Assembly: GCF_011386835.1 (NCBI RefSeq)
Contig: NC_088800.1
Coordinates: 59,611,439-59,675,438, forward strand
Source of the DNA: Chrysemys picta bellii
Taxonomy: Eukaryota > Chordata > Testudines > Emydidae
Length of the DNA: 64,000 bases
Direction of reading: 5' to 3'
The notes below the pieces were generated by a model. It had not been told where the DNA came from and searched no databases. It was given only the letters and a program-made list of their open reading frames with translations. Shown here piece after piece: positions 1-13,258 of the stretch. The position numbers were made by a program, and so were the translations under genes. How positions within the stretch are numbered: the first letter of the stretch is position 1; the number at the start of each line of letters is the position of its first letter.

Positions 1-194
1 TCGGGGGAGGGAGGGCGCGGGCCCCTGTCCTTTGGGTGGAGGGTGTCTCTGGGCGCCGCTCGGCAGCCAGCGCAGGGCTTGGGGGTGCCCCAGAGGGGGT
101 TGTGGACACCAGCGCGTTGCGTGGAGCCGGCACTGTCTGGATTTGCGTCCCCCTGGGGCTGGAGCTGCGCCCCCGGCCCCGGGCACCAGTCACA
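1..194. other. GC-rich flank of unknown nature
   Basis: GC-rich segment abutting the left end of the TIR element that starts at 195. It has no recognisable motif, and the frames through it are open only because the region is G/C-rich. It could be part of another GC-rich repeat cut by the window edge. Nothing here supports a gene. Confidence 0.4.
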
Positions 195-1492
195 TAGGGT
201 TACCATACGTCCGGTTTTTCGGCAATCAAACCCCCGTCCGGGGGGAATTGCCAAAAAGCCGAACATGTCCGGGAAAAATACCGGACGGGCACTTCCTCTC
301 CCGCGGCTGCTCTGCTCCTCCCCTGACTCAGACTTCGGCTCTGTTTAAGAGCCAAGCTGCCCGAGCCAGCGCTACCGGCTTCGGGCAGCCCCTGTGCCTC
401 CGGACCCCAAGCCACCGGCCGGGCGCTTCCCTTCCCGGGCTCCAGCTGCTCTGCTCCGGTGGCTGGGGTCCGGAGGCACGGGGGCTGCCCGAAGCCGGTA
501 GCGCTGGCTCGGGCAGCTTGGCTCTTAAACAGAGTCGAAGTCTGAGTCAGGGAGGAGCAGAGCAGCTGGAGCCGGGGAGGAGAAGTGCCCGGCCAGCAGC
601 TGGGGTCCGGAGGCAAGGGAGCTGCTGAAGCCGGAGCGCTCGGGCAGCTCGGCTCTTAAACAGAGCCGAAGAGTCAGGTGAGGAGCACAGCAGCTGGAGC
701 CTGGGAGGGGAAGTGCCCGGCCGGGGCGCAGGGTCCGGAGGCATAGGGGCTGCCCGAAGCCCGAGCACTACCGGCTTCATGGTTTGCCGGGCAGCCTCCA
801 GACCCTGCGCCCCCGGCCGGGCACTTCCCCTCCCGGGCTCCAGCTGCTCTGATCCTCCCCTGACTCTTCGGCTCTGTTTAAGAGCCAAACTGCCCGAGCC
901 AGCGCTACCGGCTTCGGGCAGCCCCCGTGCCTCCGGACCCCGAGCCGACGGCTGGGCACTTCACTTCCCAGGCTCCAGCTGCTCTCCTCCGGCGGCGCAG
1001 GGTCTGGAGGCAAGGGGGCTGCCCGAAGCCGGTAGCGCTGGCTCGGGCAGCTTGGCTCTTAAACAGAGCCGAAGAGTCAGGGGAGGAGCAGAGCAGCTGG
1101 AGCCCGGGAGGGAAAGTGCCAGGCCGGGGGCACAGGGTCCGGAGGCATAGAGGCTGCCCAAAGCCCGAGCGCTACTGGCTTCACGGGTTTGCCGGGCAGC
1201 CTCCAGACCCTGCACCCCCGGCTGGGCTCTTCCCCTCCCGGGCTCCAGCTGTGCTGGGGAAGCGCCGGACGGGGGCGCAGGGTCTGGCGGCTGCCCGGCA
1301 AACTGTGAAGCCGGTAGCGCTTGGGCAGCCCTTTTCGCATGGCTGGGAGGGAGGAGGGGGAGTTAGGGCGGGGACTTTGGGGGAATGGGCGGAGTAGGGG
1401 CGGAGTTGGGGTGGGGCTGGGGGTGGGGAAAGGGGTGGGGCCAGGGCCCGTAGAGTGTCCTCTTTTTTTATTTTTTAAATATGGTAACCCTA
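195..1492. mobile_element. GC-rich TIR transposon-like element, copy 1 (1.3 kb)
   Basis: The ends are TAGGGTTACCATA (195-207) and its exact reverse complement (1480-1492), a perfect 13-bp terminal inverted repeat. The left subterminal part carries stem-forming CCGGACATGTCCGG-like blocks, and the right subterminal part has GTAGAGTGTCCTC; both recur in the copy at 28638-29352. The interior is built from the same roughly 120-140-bp module, containing GCTCCAGCTGCTCTGCTCC, CTCTGTTTAAGAGCC and AGCGCTACCGGCTTCGGGCAG, present repeatedly in both orientations. No transposase is visible, so this is a non-autonomous element. The flanks (AGTCACA left, CTTTTTA right) do not match, so no target duplication survives here. 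I do not know the superfamily. The open frames of 100-200 codons inside it look like artefacts of its composition. Confidence 0.75.
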
Positions 1493-4400
1493 CTTTTTAC
1501 TCCCTGTAGACCTCTACCAACACCTCTTTCCAGATTTCTTCCTTATCTATTGCATGTCTGATTGGGTCACCTGACCGTCATTCTCTCCACCTGGGAAGGT
1601 GTTAACCTTGTCAAAGGTGCACTGAGGCCCATCAACTCCTAAGAGATTTGAGACTGTGTGAAAGAGCCCTGCAGGCCAGCCAAGTCTCTGAACATATCTT
1701 AGATTAGACTTTCCATTGTTTTGTTGTTCATTTTGTTTGTTAATTAATTCAAACCTCAGGGAGGGAGTTGTGCCGATGCTACACAGGAAGTGTAAATGGT
1801 GTCTTGGAAGTGGGAAGCTGACTTACTGACAAAGGACCGGATCCAGCATCCATTGCAATCAATGAGCCTTTACATTAACTTTAATGGCCAGTGAGTCAGG
1901 TCCAAAGGTAGTGATTAGTTATTTAGATTTAAATAACAATAAAAATGCTAATTTAGAAAATTCTAGACATTATAATAATTAGACTTATAGTAAAAATGTT
2001 TGACCATGCAGCATCAAAAAAGTCACATACAAATAATGAATTAACTGAGCCAGCCAATAAATCAAAATAACAAAATAGCCTGTTTAACCCTCCCAGGAAC
2101 ATACCCTCAACCTTTCTCCAAACCCTGTCAAACAAATGGCTTTTTGCAGCATGCCCAGAAGGTCAAGTTTATGGTATTTCAGGTGCAAGTTCCAGATGGT
2201 CTATAACATGCTAAATAATGTATGGGGTGGGGGAGGGAGATGTGAATGGGAGGAAAGAGGCAAGAGACAATGTTATACTGACATGAGTAAAACCACATTT
2301 TGAACCAGGTTTTTAATTTAGAAAAATAGTCAAATTCAGTTAAGGTGCTTCTAATTTCATAAGCAGTAACAAAAGGATGATACTTCAATTCCCCCGAAGG
2401 CAGAAAAATACTGGTTTTCATTTTGAGATTCATGTAATTTACTACTGGTATTGACTTCAAAATCTTACTCACCAACATTCTGTGTGCCGTAAATGTTTTA
2501 TTTCCTTTTTGGCCTACATTTGCTTTGATTACAGGAGCACCAGTATTTTAATGTCATGCTGTATTTATAGGTTGACATTTGAAGGAAGCGTATATTTTAT
2601 CTTTTCGGTCTTATAATGCTCTGCAGTGAAAGTTTACCAATTATGTGATGCATCATATCATAATATGCAATAGCATTTTATTGTGTAAGCCAGGTATATA
2701 TTTTTTCCAAGCAGTTTTGTGTGAATTTGTTTAACTTAAATGTGAAAGAAACGGAGTGACTGCTTGATTGTTCAGTGAGACATGCTGTATTTAGGTGCCA
2801 TGTAACCTTCCCAAGCAACTCTGTCTATACAATAGAGTGCTCACCATCCATTGGAGTGTGTTTCTTCTGTTGCTGCCAGTCTGGCCAATTTATGATGAGA
2901 AAAAATATCCACTTGGCATTAGGCTGAGACCATCGAACATCTCAACTGAGCCAGGTTTTCACCCAGGCTAAAGTTGAAAGGGTAATTTAGTAACAAACAA
3001 TACAGAATAGCACTCTGAAATCATTACTTTAATATTAAGCTGTTGGGATATTCAATTGCATCATCTAAATAACACAGAGTTTCAGTATAGAAAGATATTA
3101 CTGCATACAGCAAATACAGGATGAATTGCAGTGTTTACAGCCAGATACAATTAAAAATACTGTGCAATGATATTAATGTTAAGGACTGGATTTAGCCCCT
3201 GGAATCAGTTAGAACCTGTGACCTGGATATTAAAATTTCTTCTCACTATCGTATTGTCGGTTCTCAGACCTAGGCAACAGATTCTAACTCTACTTTGAGG
3301 GACAAATTCTGTCCTGATTTAAACACACCAAAGACTTGTGTGGAGTGTGTGGGGGTAAATCAGTGCAGTTTTGACCCTAAGATAGTAATATTATCTTCTG
3401 ATAGCTTTCGCAGGCACTATAGGAAATTAATTGATGGCTTCACTCTAATTCACGGTGGCGAGAGGTGTCCACATCATGAAATAACATCCCAATAGGCACT
3501 TACTGGCAGTGTTCAGCACAGAAGAAGAAATAAGTGGACATAAAGTTTTCCTTCCAACTACTCTGGTAACTCTAAAGGAGTCTATAACGTATGGCACCTA
3601 GAATTTTATAACAAGGCAAATGTTATAAACTAAATAGAACATTGGTGGTGCAATGTGAGGAAACTGAATATCTCATTCCCTGTGCTGTGTCTATTAAGTG
3701 CATTAATATAGAAATTGAATTTCCAGTGCTGTCAATGTTTACATGAATAATTGAATTTGTAATAATATTTTATAGATAACTGTGAAACACATTTTTGAGC
3801 TAGACTAATGCAGTGCCAGAGTGAAGACGTGTGAGATTTCTCAGCTCTCCAATAGATTCTTCGCTTCCAAATCTGTCACTGTTCATAAGCTTCAAAGTGC
3901 ATTAATATTGCTTAATCAATCAATTTTATGCAAAACAATAACCAAGACTATTCACAACAGCAAATTATTTCCTGGAATGTTTGGATCAATAAAGTTGATA
4001 GGCTGTTGGTAAAATGTTGTCCATAAGACAGGTAAATGGAAAACAAAAATCATTATCAAGGAGCTATTTTCACTACAGTGCAAAATTAATCCCAGTCTTA
4101 AACTACCCCTCACAATTTGACTAGCATAAATAAAGTAGAATTAGAAGTAAATTATACACTGGGTCAATCATGCCCAACATGGGAAATTCTAATGAAAGGG
4201 CCTGGAAACTTCATGAGTTTCTTTAGAATCACGTTATCAGGGCATGGAGGGAGAATTTACCTTTGGAAAGACAGTAAAAGGAAATGGCTCCCCTAATTCA
4301 CAAATGCCCTACAATTCACAGCAGAAACCCATAATGACATCCACAAAGGTCTGAGGCTTTTCACAGAAGCTCATTGACTATGTTTATCCGTGGACCCCAC

Positions 4401-5500
4401 CGCACCAATGGCAGCAGTGATTCAGCTGTCCTCCTCACTGGCTATGTATAGCCCCCTTCAGTATGGGATTATGTATGAAGAGGTGAAAAATTAAGGGATT
4501 GTGTTGTGGTCATGGTAAATTCCCATGGATATGGAGGATCAGGATGGCATAGAGAGTGATAATGTTGTAACTCTGCCACCTTCAACTACCCTGTGTGTCA
4601 CAAAGCTCCAAACACACACAGATCACGTACAGGGGATTCTGGAGACTTGAAGGAATAGAGTATGATGCCACTTATGATCAATCCCTCTGTATACAAACCA
4701 AAATCAGGACACTTCCATTGGTTTTCATCCCCTCTGCTGTGGGGGAAAAAGGAAGGGATAATCTATCCCTGGAAAAGTACCTCCCTTTTTTACTATTAGT
4801 TCTTCTTTGGTGATCCTTCTAACTTGCAGACCTTTGGGCTCCACTTGGAATAAATATTGGTTTATTCATTTCTAGTAATTGGAACACTATTCATGTTTCA
4901 GTTCTGCATGCCCACTAACCAAAAGGCTATCTTTTGGGTGTGATGAGTAGCATAGTAATCTACAGTAAGTCCATTTCTGCACTAGGTGTAACCTTATCTA
5001 CACAGTGTGTTTTCTTCACTTCTTTATTCCTTTAGGATTGCTGTGGTATTGAACCTGTCAAGGCAACTGTAACCTTGTAAATCCCTGAAGCTCATCCAGG
5101 TTCCATGGTGTCCTTATATAAAGATCTTTCTGTTGAGTTCCTCTGGTGTCCTGCAAGGCAATGGAACATATAACTGAACATTTCTCAAAACCCAGTTTTT
5201 AGTTCTATTTCATACTCTATACGTTACTCCATCACACACTACCTTTGGGAGTCTTAGGCAGGTAATTTGATTTGAAAATTATTTCAGACTTAAAGAACTC
5301 CCTTTTATAATAGGCATTCTTCAGGGTGGAGGGTGAAAAAGAGCAATTTAATAACTACCAAATACATTATTTAGTATACATGAAAACTTTAATTTAAAAG
5401 ACAAATGTGCTTTGTGGTAAAGGAACTGCAATATATCAGTGGTTGCCATTCATTTGATTTTTTTTCTGTCCAAAAGCAGATAATAAGTGTCTAGTTAAGC
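1493..5500. other. AT-rich intergenic DNA, no gene seen
   Basis: Mostly unique-looking AT-rich DNA. Around 1836-1910 there is a short palindromic-repeat remnant with an ATGG-centred core. The longest frames are about 100 codons with no recognisable domain. No RNA gene, splice-flanked exon or clear repeat boundary was found. Confidence 0.4.
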
Positions 5501-5504
5501 ACTC

Positions 5505-5592
5505 AGAAGGAGATTTTCAAAAGCACACATGACACTGAGGCACCTAAATTTCATAGAGTCTCAATGGGAGTTAGGCGCTTAGCCACATTGTG
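5505..5592. repeat. Short palindromic repeat remnant (GATTTTCAAAAG type)
   Basis: Contains GATTTTCAAAAGCAC, GGCACCTAAAT and TCAATGGGAGTTAGGCGCTT, the left arm and centre of a short palindromic interspersed repeat. Related pieces lie at 42120-42312, 48640-48870 and 55798-55897. No transposase. Probably an old miniature DNA transposon; the superfamily is unknown. Confidence 0.5.
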
Positions 5593-8500
5593 CGCCTCTT
5601 ACACTCTCCCCCTTAGAGTTCAGAATTATGAGGGATAGGTAGATGCTAGATTTAAATGGAAGGCAAGCTACATTTTGGGGACATGTTTCATATTGTTCTG
5701 TAAAGATTATGGGTTTTATTTTCTCTCTTCTTTTTTCTTTCCATTCCAGTGGCTTATTGCCAATAAGCAACTATTTTATCCTTCAGGTCCTAATATTTTA
5801 AATGGGCACATCTATTTCAGACATGCAAATCCCTAAATGCATTCATGTATGTTGGGGCTGTGTGCATGTCTTCCTGTATACACAGGTGCAACTATGACAT
5901 GTGATGTAATAGATGAAACAACCTGACTACTTCTTATTTAGTGTGGAAAATGCTCTGAGGTTTAGTAGTCTTAGCTACAAGGAATTTAAAGTTATTAAAA
6001 ATTCTAAAGGAGGTCAAAGCACAGATCAGGTGTAAAATGTGTAACCCGATGCAGCTTAAGCAGATCTAGTGTCCAGTCTGGCACACCTTGAACTCTGTGG
6101 AAGTTTAGCTGTTCATTTCAATGGGTGCAGCTTTGGGCCCATATTTTGCAGTTCATTTAATGTGAGAAGGACTTTTTGACTTTCAAGCTTTCAGATAGCT
6201 CGCCTAAGCAAAATCATGTCATTTCCTTTGCTTTGTTTTAATATCTTTGAACTGGTGATAGGCAGCTGCAGTTTGGGGTCAGGGACAGTGGTATCAATGA
6301 TTTTAAAATTTTGCTGACACTTTCTAGAGCATATACACAAAATGTAAGTGCCTCTTTTTTTTTAAGCAGCAATGATCTATAGAGTCCACCCTGACCTGTC
6401 ATTCCACAATTCACAAAACTGTATCTCCTCTGCAATGTTGCACAAGAGGATTATGATAGATGAACTGAGTGCATAACATATATTGTTTTAGTGCATTAGT
6501 TCTGATTTCCTGTTAAAGGTGATTGATTGAGTCTCAGTCAAGTTTCTGTCCACAACAGATATTAAAACAAACTCACCCAGACTCGATCAATCACTCTTAT
6601 CAAAGAATCGCAAGATTTGGCCAAAAAAAAAAAAAGATAAAATGCAAAAAACTCTATGTGTTTTTGCACTATGTTCATCCATTCTCATTATTTTTTCAAT
6701 AGCATCAGAAAAAATTGGTTGTCTTTATAAAATTCTTGCTCACCATTTTAGTGAATTTCTTGAAGATGGTCAGCAGCCCTGGTTAAAGAGATGATTTCCT
6801 GACATGAAAAGCTGATTTCTATTTTTAAAAAAATCATTTGATCATAAAAGAGAGACAAGCAGAGGTATCATATTTTAGAGGATCAGTTGACAGCAAGGAA
6901 GGACATTTATCTGTAAAAGCTGACCTTGGCAGTTTCAGCTATCATATGCATTGATTTCCACCAGTATCAACATTTTTTTCTCTGAAGACTGGATTACAGC
7001 ATCTGCCTTCTCTAAATAATTACATTGTATGCTGTTGATATTTCCCTTACCCTAATTAATAACTGTTTGTTCCTATGAGTATAATCGAGCCACAATCACA
7101 GGGCTTTCATGTGCAGCAGGATAGCTGTGGATGCATTGTGCCTAAAGTACAAGGTAGATATGCTGAGGGACTGTATGCGCTTTACATGTGGTGGAACTGG
7201 CTCCATGTAAGTCAGTATGATTGCAGTTTAAGGGCAGGCAGGAATGCAGGTGAGTGTGTTTTTGCTGGCTTGACTTGGATGAAATCCATTGGCCACAAAT
7301 CCTGGGTCCAAGGGCTGGAATAACAGCCCAGTGAAAGTCTGTAAAGTTTCCCTGGACCCTGTCTGTTGATTGGAAGTTTGATTTCCATCACTACTACTAC
7401 CTGGACCCTCCATAATTACCTCTAAAAAGCTTCCTTATTTGGCATCCTCATGAATTAAAGAATCTGCCAGATTGGTCCAAATGGAGAATGAGAAATATTA
7501 TCTCATTTAATGAACACTCTACCTTGACTTAAAATATTATTCAAATATACATCTTTCATCATTTTAAAAGAGGCAATATTATTTAACAGTTATTATAGGT
7601 GGAGCTTGTAGGATTGCCAAGAGTTACATTTTCCATTGTAAGACCATATTTTCAGTTGCTTATAACTTTTACCAAATGTAACTGTTTAGATTGAAATTTT
7701 CTACGCTGCATGTCTGCCTCAAGCTTTTTTAAATTTCAGCAAAAATGGTTCATCTGTTTCTAAGAATAAGACTAAGGGAAATGGGTTGTGCTTCCCATGT
7801 TAAAACAAATTCTTACAACCATTTCATTTAAAGGCTGTAGCACCTCTGTGTTTTGGAGCAAGAGCTTGAAATGTGGCATGTTTTTGTGTCAGGAATATAC
7901 CATTTGCTATTCTCATAAAAAGCTGCCAAAATTTGGCCAAGTCATAAGCCTTTGAAAAATGGCAGTTGGCACATGCTCAGTAAAGGTTTGTTAGTGAAAC
8001 TCACTAGCAAACTTTCTCTCTCATACCCCTTTACTACTGGTCTACAGAGTATGACAACCTCCTACTGCTATCAATTGCTCCATTAGTTCAAGCAGGAGAG
8101 GTTCTTGAAGTGGATCTAAAGGTTCCAGTCCTAAAAATGATCCATGTGTATGTCAGTATGTTTCCATATGATGGAATTTGTTTTCTCTGTGGGCCTTTTA
8201 AAGAAAAAATCCTAAGGAATTACACACAAATTTCATTTAAAAATATTGTGGTTGAGCACTTAAAACATAGGAAATGCCAGGATTTAGGTTTCCCATGCAG
8301 CCTAGAATCTCCATAGCATTCAGTGCTACATAGACACCAACTTCTGCCTCTACTCTTCAGGCTGCAAGGGGGCAATGTAGAGCTGCATGCTGTAGCCCTA
8401 TTCTGCTCTAGAAATGGAGGAATTCTCCCCTTGGCTGATTGCATAATCTTTATGGCAATTATACACCACCAGCATGGCACAGGGGAGTTGCAGAGGAGAT

Positions 8501-9658
8501 AGAATTTGCCCCACGGAAATATTAGTCCAAATTTACCCCTACCACGGGTTTGTTGTCACTGGTAACTGAAACAACAGCACCACATATATCTGAGTCTTCT
8601 CAAAGCCTGGTGGCTTTAGTATCTTCCTTTAAGGCCCACCTCTTCTCTTTTGAAAAAGGGACACTCCAATCCCTGATCTAGCTAATTCATTCTAATTTAC
8701 AAGATGAACTTGGCATTATGATGCAACAGTAAGTACCTTGCCTCTTTATACAGGTTTCAGTCACTTGACATCATGATGACTCTATAGAGTCTTACAGCCC
8801 ACCAACCTGTTACAATCATGATTAGAGGGATTATATAATAGCACCAAAATAGTACAACTTCTAGCAGCTCAGAGAAGAAGCACTCTAGTGTTCATTCAGT
8901 TTACATCCAAGAAAGCATTAATTGCTTTGAAGATGGAAAGGGAATGCCTTCAAATAAATTTAAATTGCAAGCTTGGTCAGCTAAAATGTTTTTAATTATC
9001 CATTGGCAGCCATTCAACCCAATTTTTACACACTGATTATAGTGTGTGTCTACTTTGGTTTGTGCTTGTTAATAATACATGGCTTTCTCCATAGGGGGAA
9101 GAAAACACCTCTTAGTGTATATGACATCATACATAAGAAATAAAAAAAAAAAAACAATTATATTCAAAGGTATGATTTCACACTCATAAATTACAAGACT
9201 GATCCACTAAGCAAGCAGTTAATCTCTTCTATGATTTTATTTTCTTCATTTTAATTCTAAAAATGAAAAGCTTGATTCTCTACTCCATCTGAACAGAGCA
9301 CGGAGCCAACTGTGACTCCTGGGTTGTAACTCTCTCAGGGAACCTAATCCAGTGAAGAATCGGGGGTGACAGAACTCTGCTCCATCTCCCATACCCCACC
9401 CTCAAAATGCCCCAACATGTTCCATCCCCTTAAGCTGGAGGGGCAATAGGAAAGCTGGCACAGGAGGTGGCAGAGCTCCTCCACAAGTGGAGAGCATCCC
9501 TTCTCCAGCAACATAGGGAATATAGGAAATGTCCTTTCTGAAATAAGACCAGTGGTGTGTCTTACCTGGTATCCTCTTTCCAAAAGGGGCCAGTAGCAGA
9601 GGAAGATGCAGGAAACCCCATAATGGACACTTGTGGAATCACTCACTAAAAGAAAGAG
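5593..9658. other. AT-rich intergenic DNA, no gene seen
   Basis: About 4 kb without a supported gene or RNA. Small stretches such as 6070-6150 contain TTTCAATGGGTG-type cores like those of the short palindromic repeats elsewhere, but boundaries cannot be set. Poly-A/T runs occur near 6355 and 6625. Frames here are under 105 codons. Confidence 0.4.
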
Positions 9659-9700
9659 GTTTGTTTGTTTGTTTGTTTGTTTGTTTGTTTGTTTGTTTTT
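9659..9700. repeat. (GTTT)n microsatellite
   Basis: About ten uninterrupted GTTT units followed by a short T run. Seen directly. Confidence 0.95.
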
Positions 9701-10127
9701 AAACTAACTTGAAGCAGTTAGTGGTTGTTTCCTTTCTCTCCACATTTCATTTAGTGACACTGCACAGATTCCACTTGTAAGAACTACCAGTAAAAGAATT
9801 ATCAGAATTATGTTTACTGTAAGCTATACCGGTTTTGTGTTTATCTTCTTGATCTAGCTTGGGTGACAGATACTCATTTAAAATCCTGAGCTAGGAAGAT
9901 ATGAATTACTTCCAGTGTTTTCTTGAAAGGAATCAGTCATACAGCTTGCCCTCAAATGCGAGGTACACTACATGGCTGATATTTCCTGAAATGAAAAATG
10001 TTGCAAGTTTCTGGTCTTTAGGCATATTAATTTGAAGCTTCAGAAGAGTTATATTGAGAATGTCTTAATTACAGATAAATTTGCATTAATTTACCAGTTC
10101 TCCTGTCTAGATTATGCTGACAGCTAC

Positions 10128-10208
10128 AGTGGCATAAATTACTCCATTGTCTACCATCAAGTTTCTCTTGATTTACATGAGTATCCCTGACCACAGAGTT
10201 TGGCCCTG
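10128..10208. repeat. Palindromic short repeat remnant
   Basis: Pieces such as TAAATTACTCCATTG and GAGTTTGGCCCTG match the family in which a TTACACC-type arm is followed by a reversed copy and ends in TTTGGCCC. Compare 11229-11342 and 33888-33962. Degraded and assigned by eye. Confidence 0.35.
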
Positions 10209-11228
10209 CGTGTACATCAGAGCTTGAAAATTTCAACTAAAGTGAAAACTAGTTTTCTGTATCACTGACCCAATTCCCAGTAACAGCAAGGGAATGATGT
10301 ATGTGTTGTAAAGCTTCCTTCTTAACCTCATTGGGATCTTTTTGAATTGGTGAGCAATTTTTTTCCCTGCTAAATGCTATCCATGTTAAAGATATTCTCT
10401 GCAGTATAGCAGGGTTGTCATTATGATTTGTGAAAGCTGTGCTGAGGTGTTCAAAGTGACTGACTGGTTCTAGCATTTGATTATCTAATATAATATTTAT
10501 GGAGTCATCTATTCCATTGGAGTACATAATTTTGGTCTTTGCTTTACTAGTGCTTCTTTTTTAATCCATATCTTCCCCCACTCCTTGCATGTATTCACTG
10601 ACTTCTTGTTGATGTCTAACAGGAAAGTGTTATCCAAAGGACAATGTCATCTCACAAGTTGAATTTAGAAAATATTTCTGTGGATTTTATATTCCAATCA
10701 CTTCCATCAAATGATTCTCTTTATACAGTCTAAGGAGCTGGATAGAAATATAGTACTAACAGAATTCTGCGACGATTATCAATTAGTATTGAAAAAAGAG
10801 TTCCTGCACACCATCTCTAGCTAATTAATATAAATTGAGTTTGTATCATAGAAACCTTTCCAAAGTTTGTCAAAGTTTTAGATAAAAAATTCTAAATGCT
10901 TTTGTGAAATCAATTAAATTAAATGCAAAATAGCGAACAGCCACATCCAATTGTATTTGTGGTAGAGTTAGGGTCACTACAATATATATTGACTACAACA
11001 TCCACATTGGACTAGTGAGATTTGTTTTTTTCTTTATAAACTGCTCAGTATAATGTTTTGCTTGCCTGTGCTGGTATAAACTTTAGAAGCTAAACAGAAT
11101 TTCTGAGATTATATACAATAGTACCAGTTCCCAGAATGTTACATTTGGTTTATAGTATGTAGTTGAATTTGATACCACACTTTTTACACTACTGAAGAAA
11201 CATTATCAAAAGCTATTTTGTTGTAATT
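10209..11228. other. AT-rich intergenic DNA, no gene seen
   Basis: No supported gene, RNA or repeat boundary. A minus-strand frame of 92 codons (10249-10527) has no recognisable domain and no splice context. Confidence 0.35.
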
Positions 11229-11342
11229 TTGGACTTGATCTTCTCTAACTTGCATAAGTGTAAATCTGGAGTATCTCAATCAAAATTAATTGCATTTTAC
11301 CAGTGTAAAATTGGTGTACATGAGAGTGGATTCAGGGGCCCT
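11229..11342. repeat. Palindromic short repeat (GTGTAAAT type)
   Basis: Left arm contains TAAGTGTAAATCTGGAGTA; the right arm contains TTTTACCAGTGTAAAATTGG and ends TTCAGGGGCC. Arms are imperfectly inverted. This matches the abundant amniote palindromic repeats in which GTGTAAAT arms surround a TCAATGG core. Confidence 0.45.
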
Positions 11343-11571
11343 GAGTCTTCAGAGAGTGCCAGCAGATACACTTCTGTGCCAGGTCTATCCAATAAATGGC
11401 TGCAGTAATTTTTTTTTTTAATTTACTCCTTCAGCCTCTTGCAGGCAAATCACAGTTTGTTGCCAAGTGAGTCTGAATCTTAGCACTATTTTGAATTCAG
11501 TCAGTACCATTCTAGCAACCTCAGAGTTGCTGAGAAAATACAGAGGTAGTTTTTTGCCAGTCTCATCACTG

Positions 11572-11690
11572 TGGGCTTGATCCTGGATGGTGCTGAAAAT
11601 TGTAACTCCAGTCATCAAAGTACTTAAGCATGTTTAACTTTTAATTATGTGCATAAATGCTTTGCTGGATCTCAGGACCAAAGTGCTCAA
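11572..11690. repeat. Palindromic short repeat (GATCCTG type)
   Basis: Begins GGGCTTGATCCTG, contains TACTTAAGCATGTTTAAC and a reversed arm GTGCATAAATGCTTTGC, and ends CTGGATCTCAGGACC. The same family appears at 51590-51840, 55355-55480, 56945-57190, 57250-57370 and 63150-63230. A miniature DNA transposon is the likely origin. Confidence 0.55.
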
Positions 11691-11784
11691 CCCTTTATAG
11701 GATTCAACACGGTAAAGGAAGAGTGCATGGAAAAATAACTCTTTGGAGGTATATAACAATAGCTGCTAAGTGTGTTTGTTAGAT

Positions 11785-11995
11785 TTGTAGTGTTGTTGTA
11801 ACTGTGTTGGTCCCAGGATATTAAAGACAAGGTGTTTGAGATAACATCTTTTATTGGACCAACTTCTGCTGGTGAAAGAGATAAGTTTTCAAGCTTACAC
11901 AGAGCTCTTCTATGGAAGCATGAAAGCTTGTCTCTTTTCACTAACAGAAGTTAGTCCAGTAAAAGATATTACCTCACCCGCCCTATCTCTCTTAC
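11785..11995. repeat. Foldback repeat with long inverted arms (TTGGTCCAATAAAAGATA type)
   Basis: The left arm (11800-11890) reads GTTGGTCCCAGGATATTAAA, then CATCTTTTATTGGACCAACT and an AGAGATAAGTTTTCAAGCTT end. The right arm (11920-11995) is its imperfect inverse: GAAAGCTTGTCTCTTTTCAC, then AGTCCAGTAAAAGATATTAC. The spacer carries ACACAGAGCTCTTCT. Other copies: 30515-30616, 37829-37900 and 52994-53150. No coding capacity; consistent with a miniature inverted-repeat element. Confidence 0.7.
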
Positions 11996-12890
11996 CTTAG
12001 ATTTGACATACACAGCTCTATTATCCAGATATTTGACTTTTATTTTCTAAAGCTGGAGGCTGAGTTTGCAAGGACACAAGATTACAAGAATGCAACAATG
12101 GCTTGAAGCAAATATTAAAAATAAATAAATAAGAATCATACTCCCGCCGTAAAGTTAGAAAGAAATGAAGGTTTTTCAGTGGAAAGTGTGGTTCTGATCT
12201 GACACAGTACTATGGGCCAGAGTTATTAATGCTGGTAAAAATTGTATCTCCATATGATCAGTGCAGTCTGCTGTACTCTGGGGTAGGGGAAATTCATCTT
12301 AGGGGTGGACAAGCCGCTGTAGTTCACAGCCAGTGCCACATAGAAGAGCCAGCAGCCAAGGGGATGAGTTGAATTAGCACATCCTCCAGCAGACATGGCC
12401 ATATCCCGTTCCTGATCAGCAATTGCCCACTTTTGGGGGGTTCTGCTAGCCCCAATTTACACGCCTCAGCTTGTGCCTCCTTTGCTCTGTAACTTTTTCT
12501 TTCTTTGACACCAGCATAGACCTGCCAGTGACTCTAGCAGTTTAATTACCTGAATTATTCACAGTGTGTAGGAAATTTAGGAGGCAAAACAGCTGGAGAA
12601 TAATTGGAATGACAGTAGAAAAAAAATGAAGCACAACACTGAGGGGACCACATCTCAATAAAAGGATACAAGGTCTTCTGTAGCACTGGGAGACTATGCT
12701 CCATAAGAAATCTTCTGAGAACTGTTCTGCAAGTTGAGCCTAATGGGCATCAACATTCAATGTCATATAACTAAAATGGTCTGAGTCATTGCTCCTAAGT
12801 ACCTTTTAGTTTGCAGATGATGTAGCGAGTCAAGCTGTGTGAATAACTAACTGACATTGATTTACTGAATTATTTACTGATTTTTGGTTC
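11996..12890. other. Intergenic DNA, nothing recognised
   Basis: Mixed-composition DNA. No gene, RNA or confident repeat boundary seen. Confidence 0.35.
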
Positions 12891-12894
12891 ACTG

Positions 12895-13165
12895 GCCAAA
12901 ATGATTTTTTTTTAAATGTTCATTTCAGCTCAACTTGAAATTTTTTTTCAGCAAACAGATTTTGAAGAAAAAAAAATTTGTGAATCAAAGGAAATATTTT
13001 GTTTGATCTGAAATGAAACATTTTATTTTGTTTTGTTTTTTAACTTCTTTTTAAAAAATAATATCGAAGTAAAATTCTAAACAAAACTAAATGTTTCATT
13101 TTGATATCTTAATTAAACATTTTTATTTTTAATGTTTTTGTTTTTCAACTGAAACGGTTAGATGA
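12895..13165. repeat. AT-rich repeat with inverted ATGTTTCATTTTG motifs
   Basis: TGAAATGAAACATTTT (near 13010) and AAATGTTTCATTTTG (near 13090) are inverted relative to each other, with CATTTCAGCTCAACTTGAAA and TTTTTCAACTGAAACGG further out. This looks like an old AT-rich interspersed repeat. Boundaries and family are uncertain. Confidence 0.35.
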
Positions 13166-13258
13166 ATTCAGCAGAAATTTGTGAAATGTTTTGGTTGACC
13201 CAAATCTGCATTTGTCTGCAAAAAATAAAAAAAGGTTACGACTAAAATATTGGCAAAA

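Noticed and set aside
32..1397. Frames of 80-198 codons on both strands
   Set aside because: Same reason: translations of the repeated modules of TIR element copy 1.
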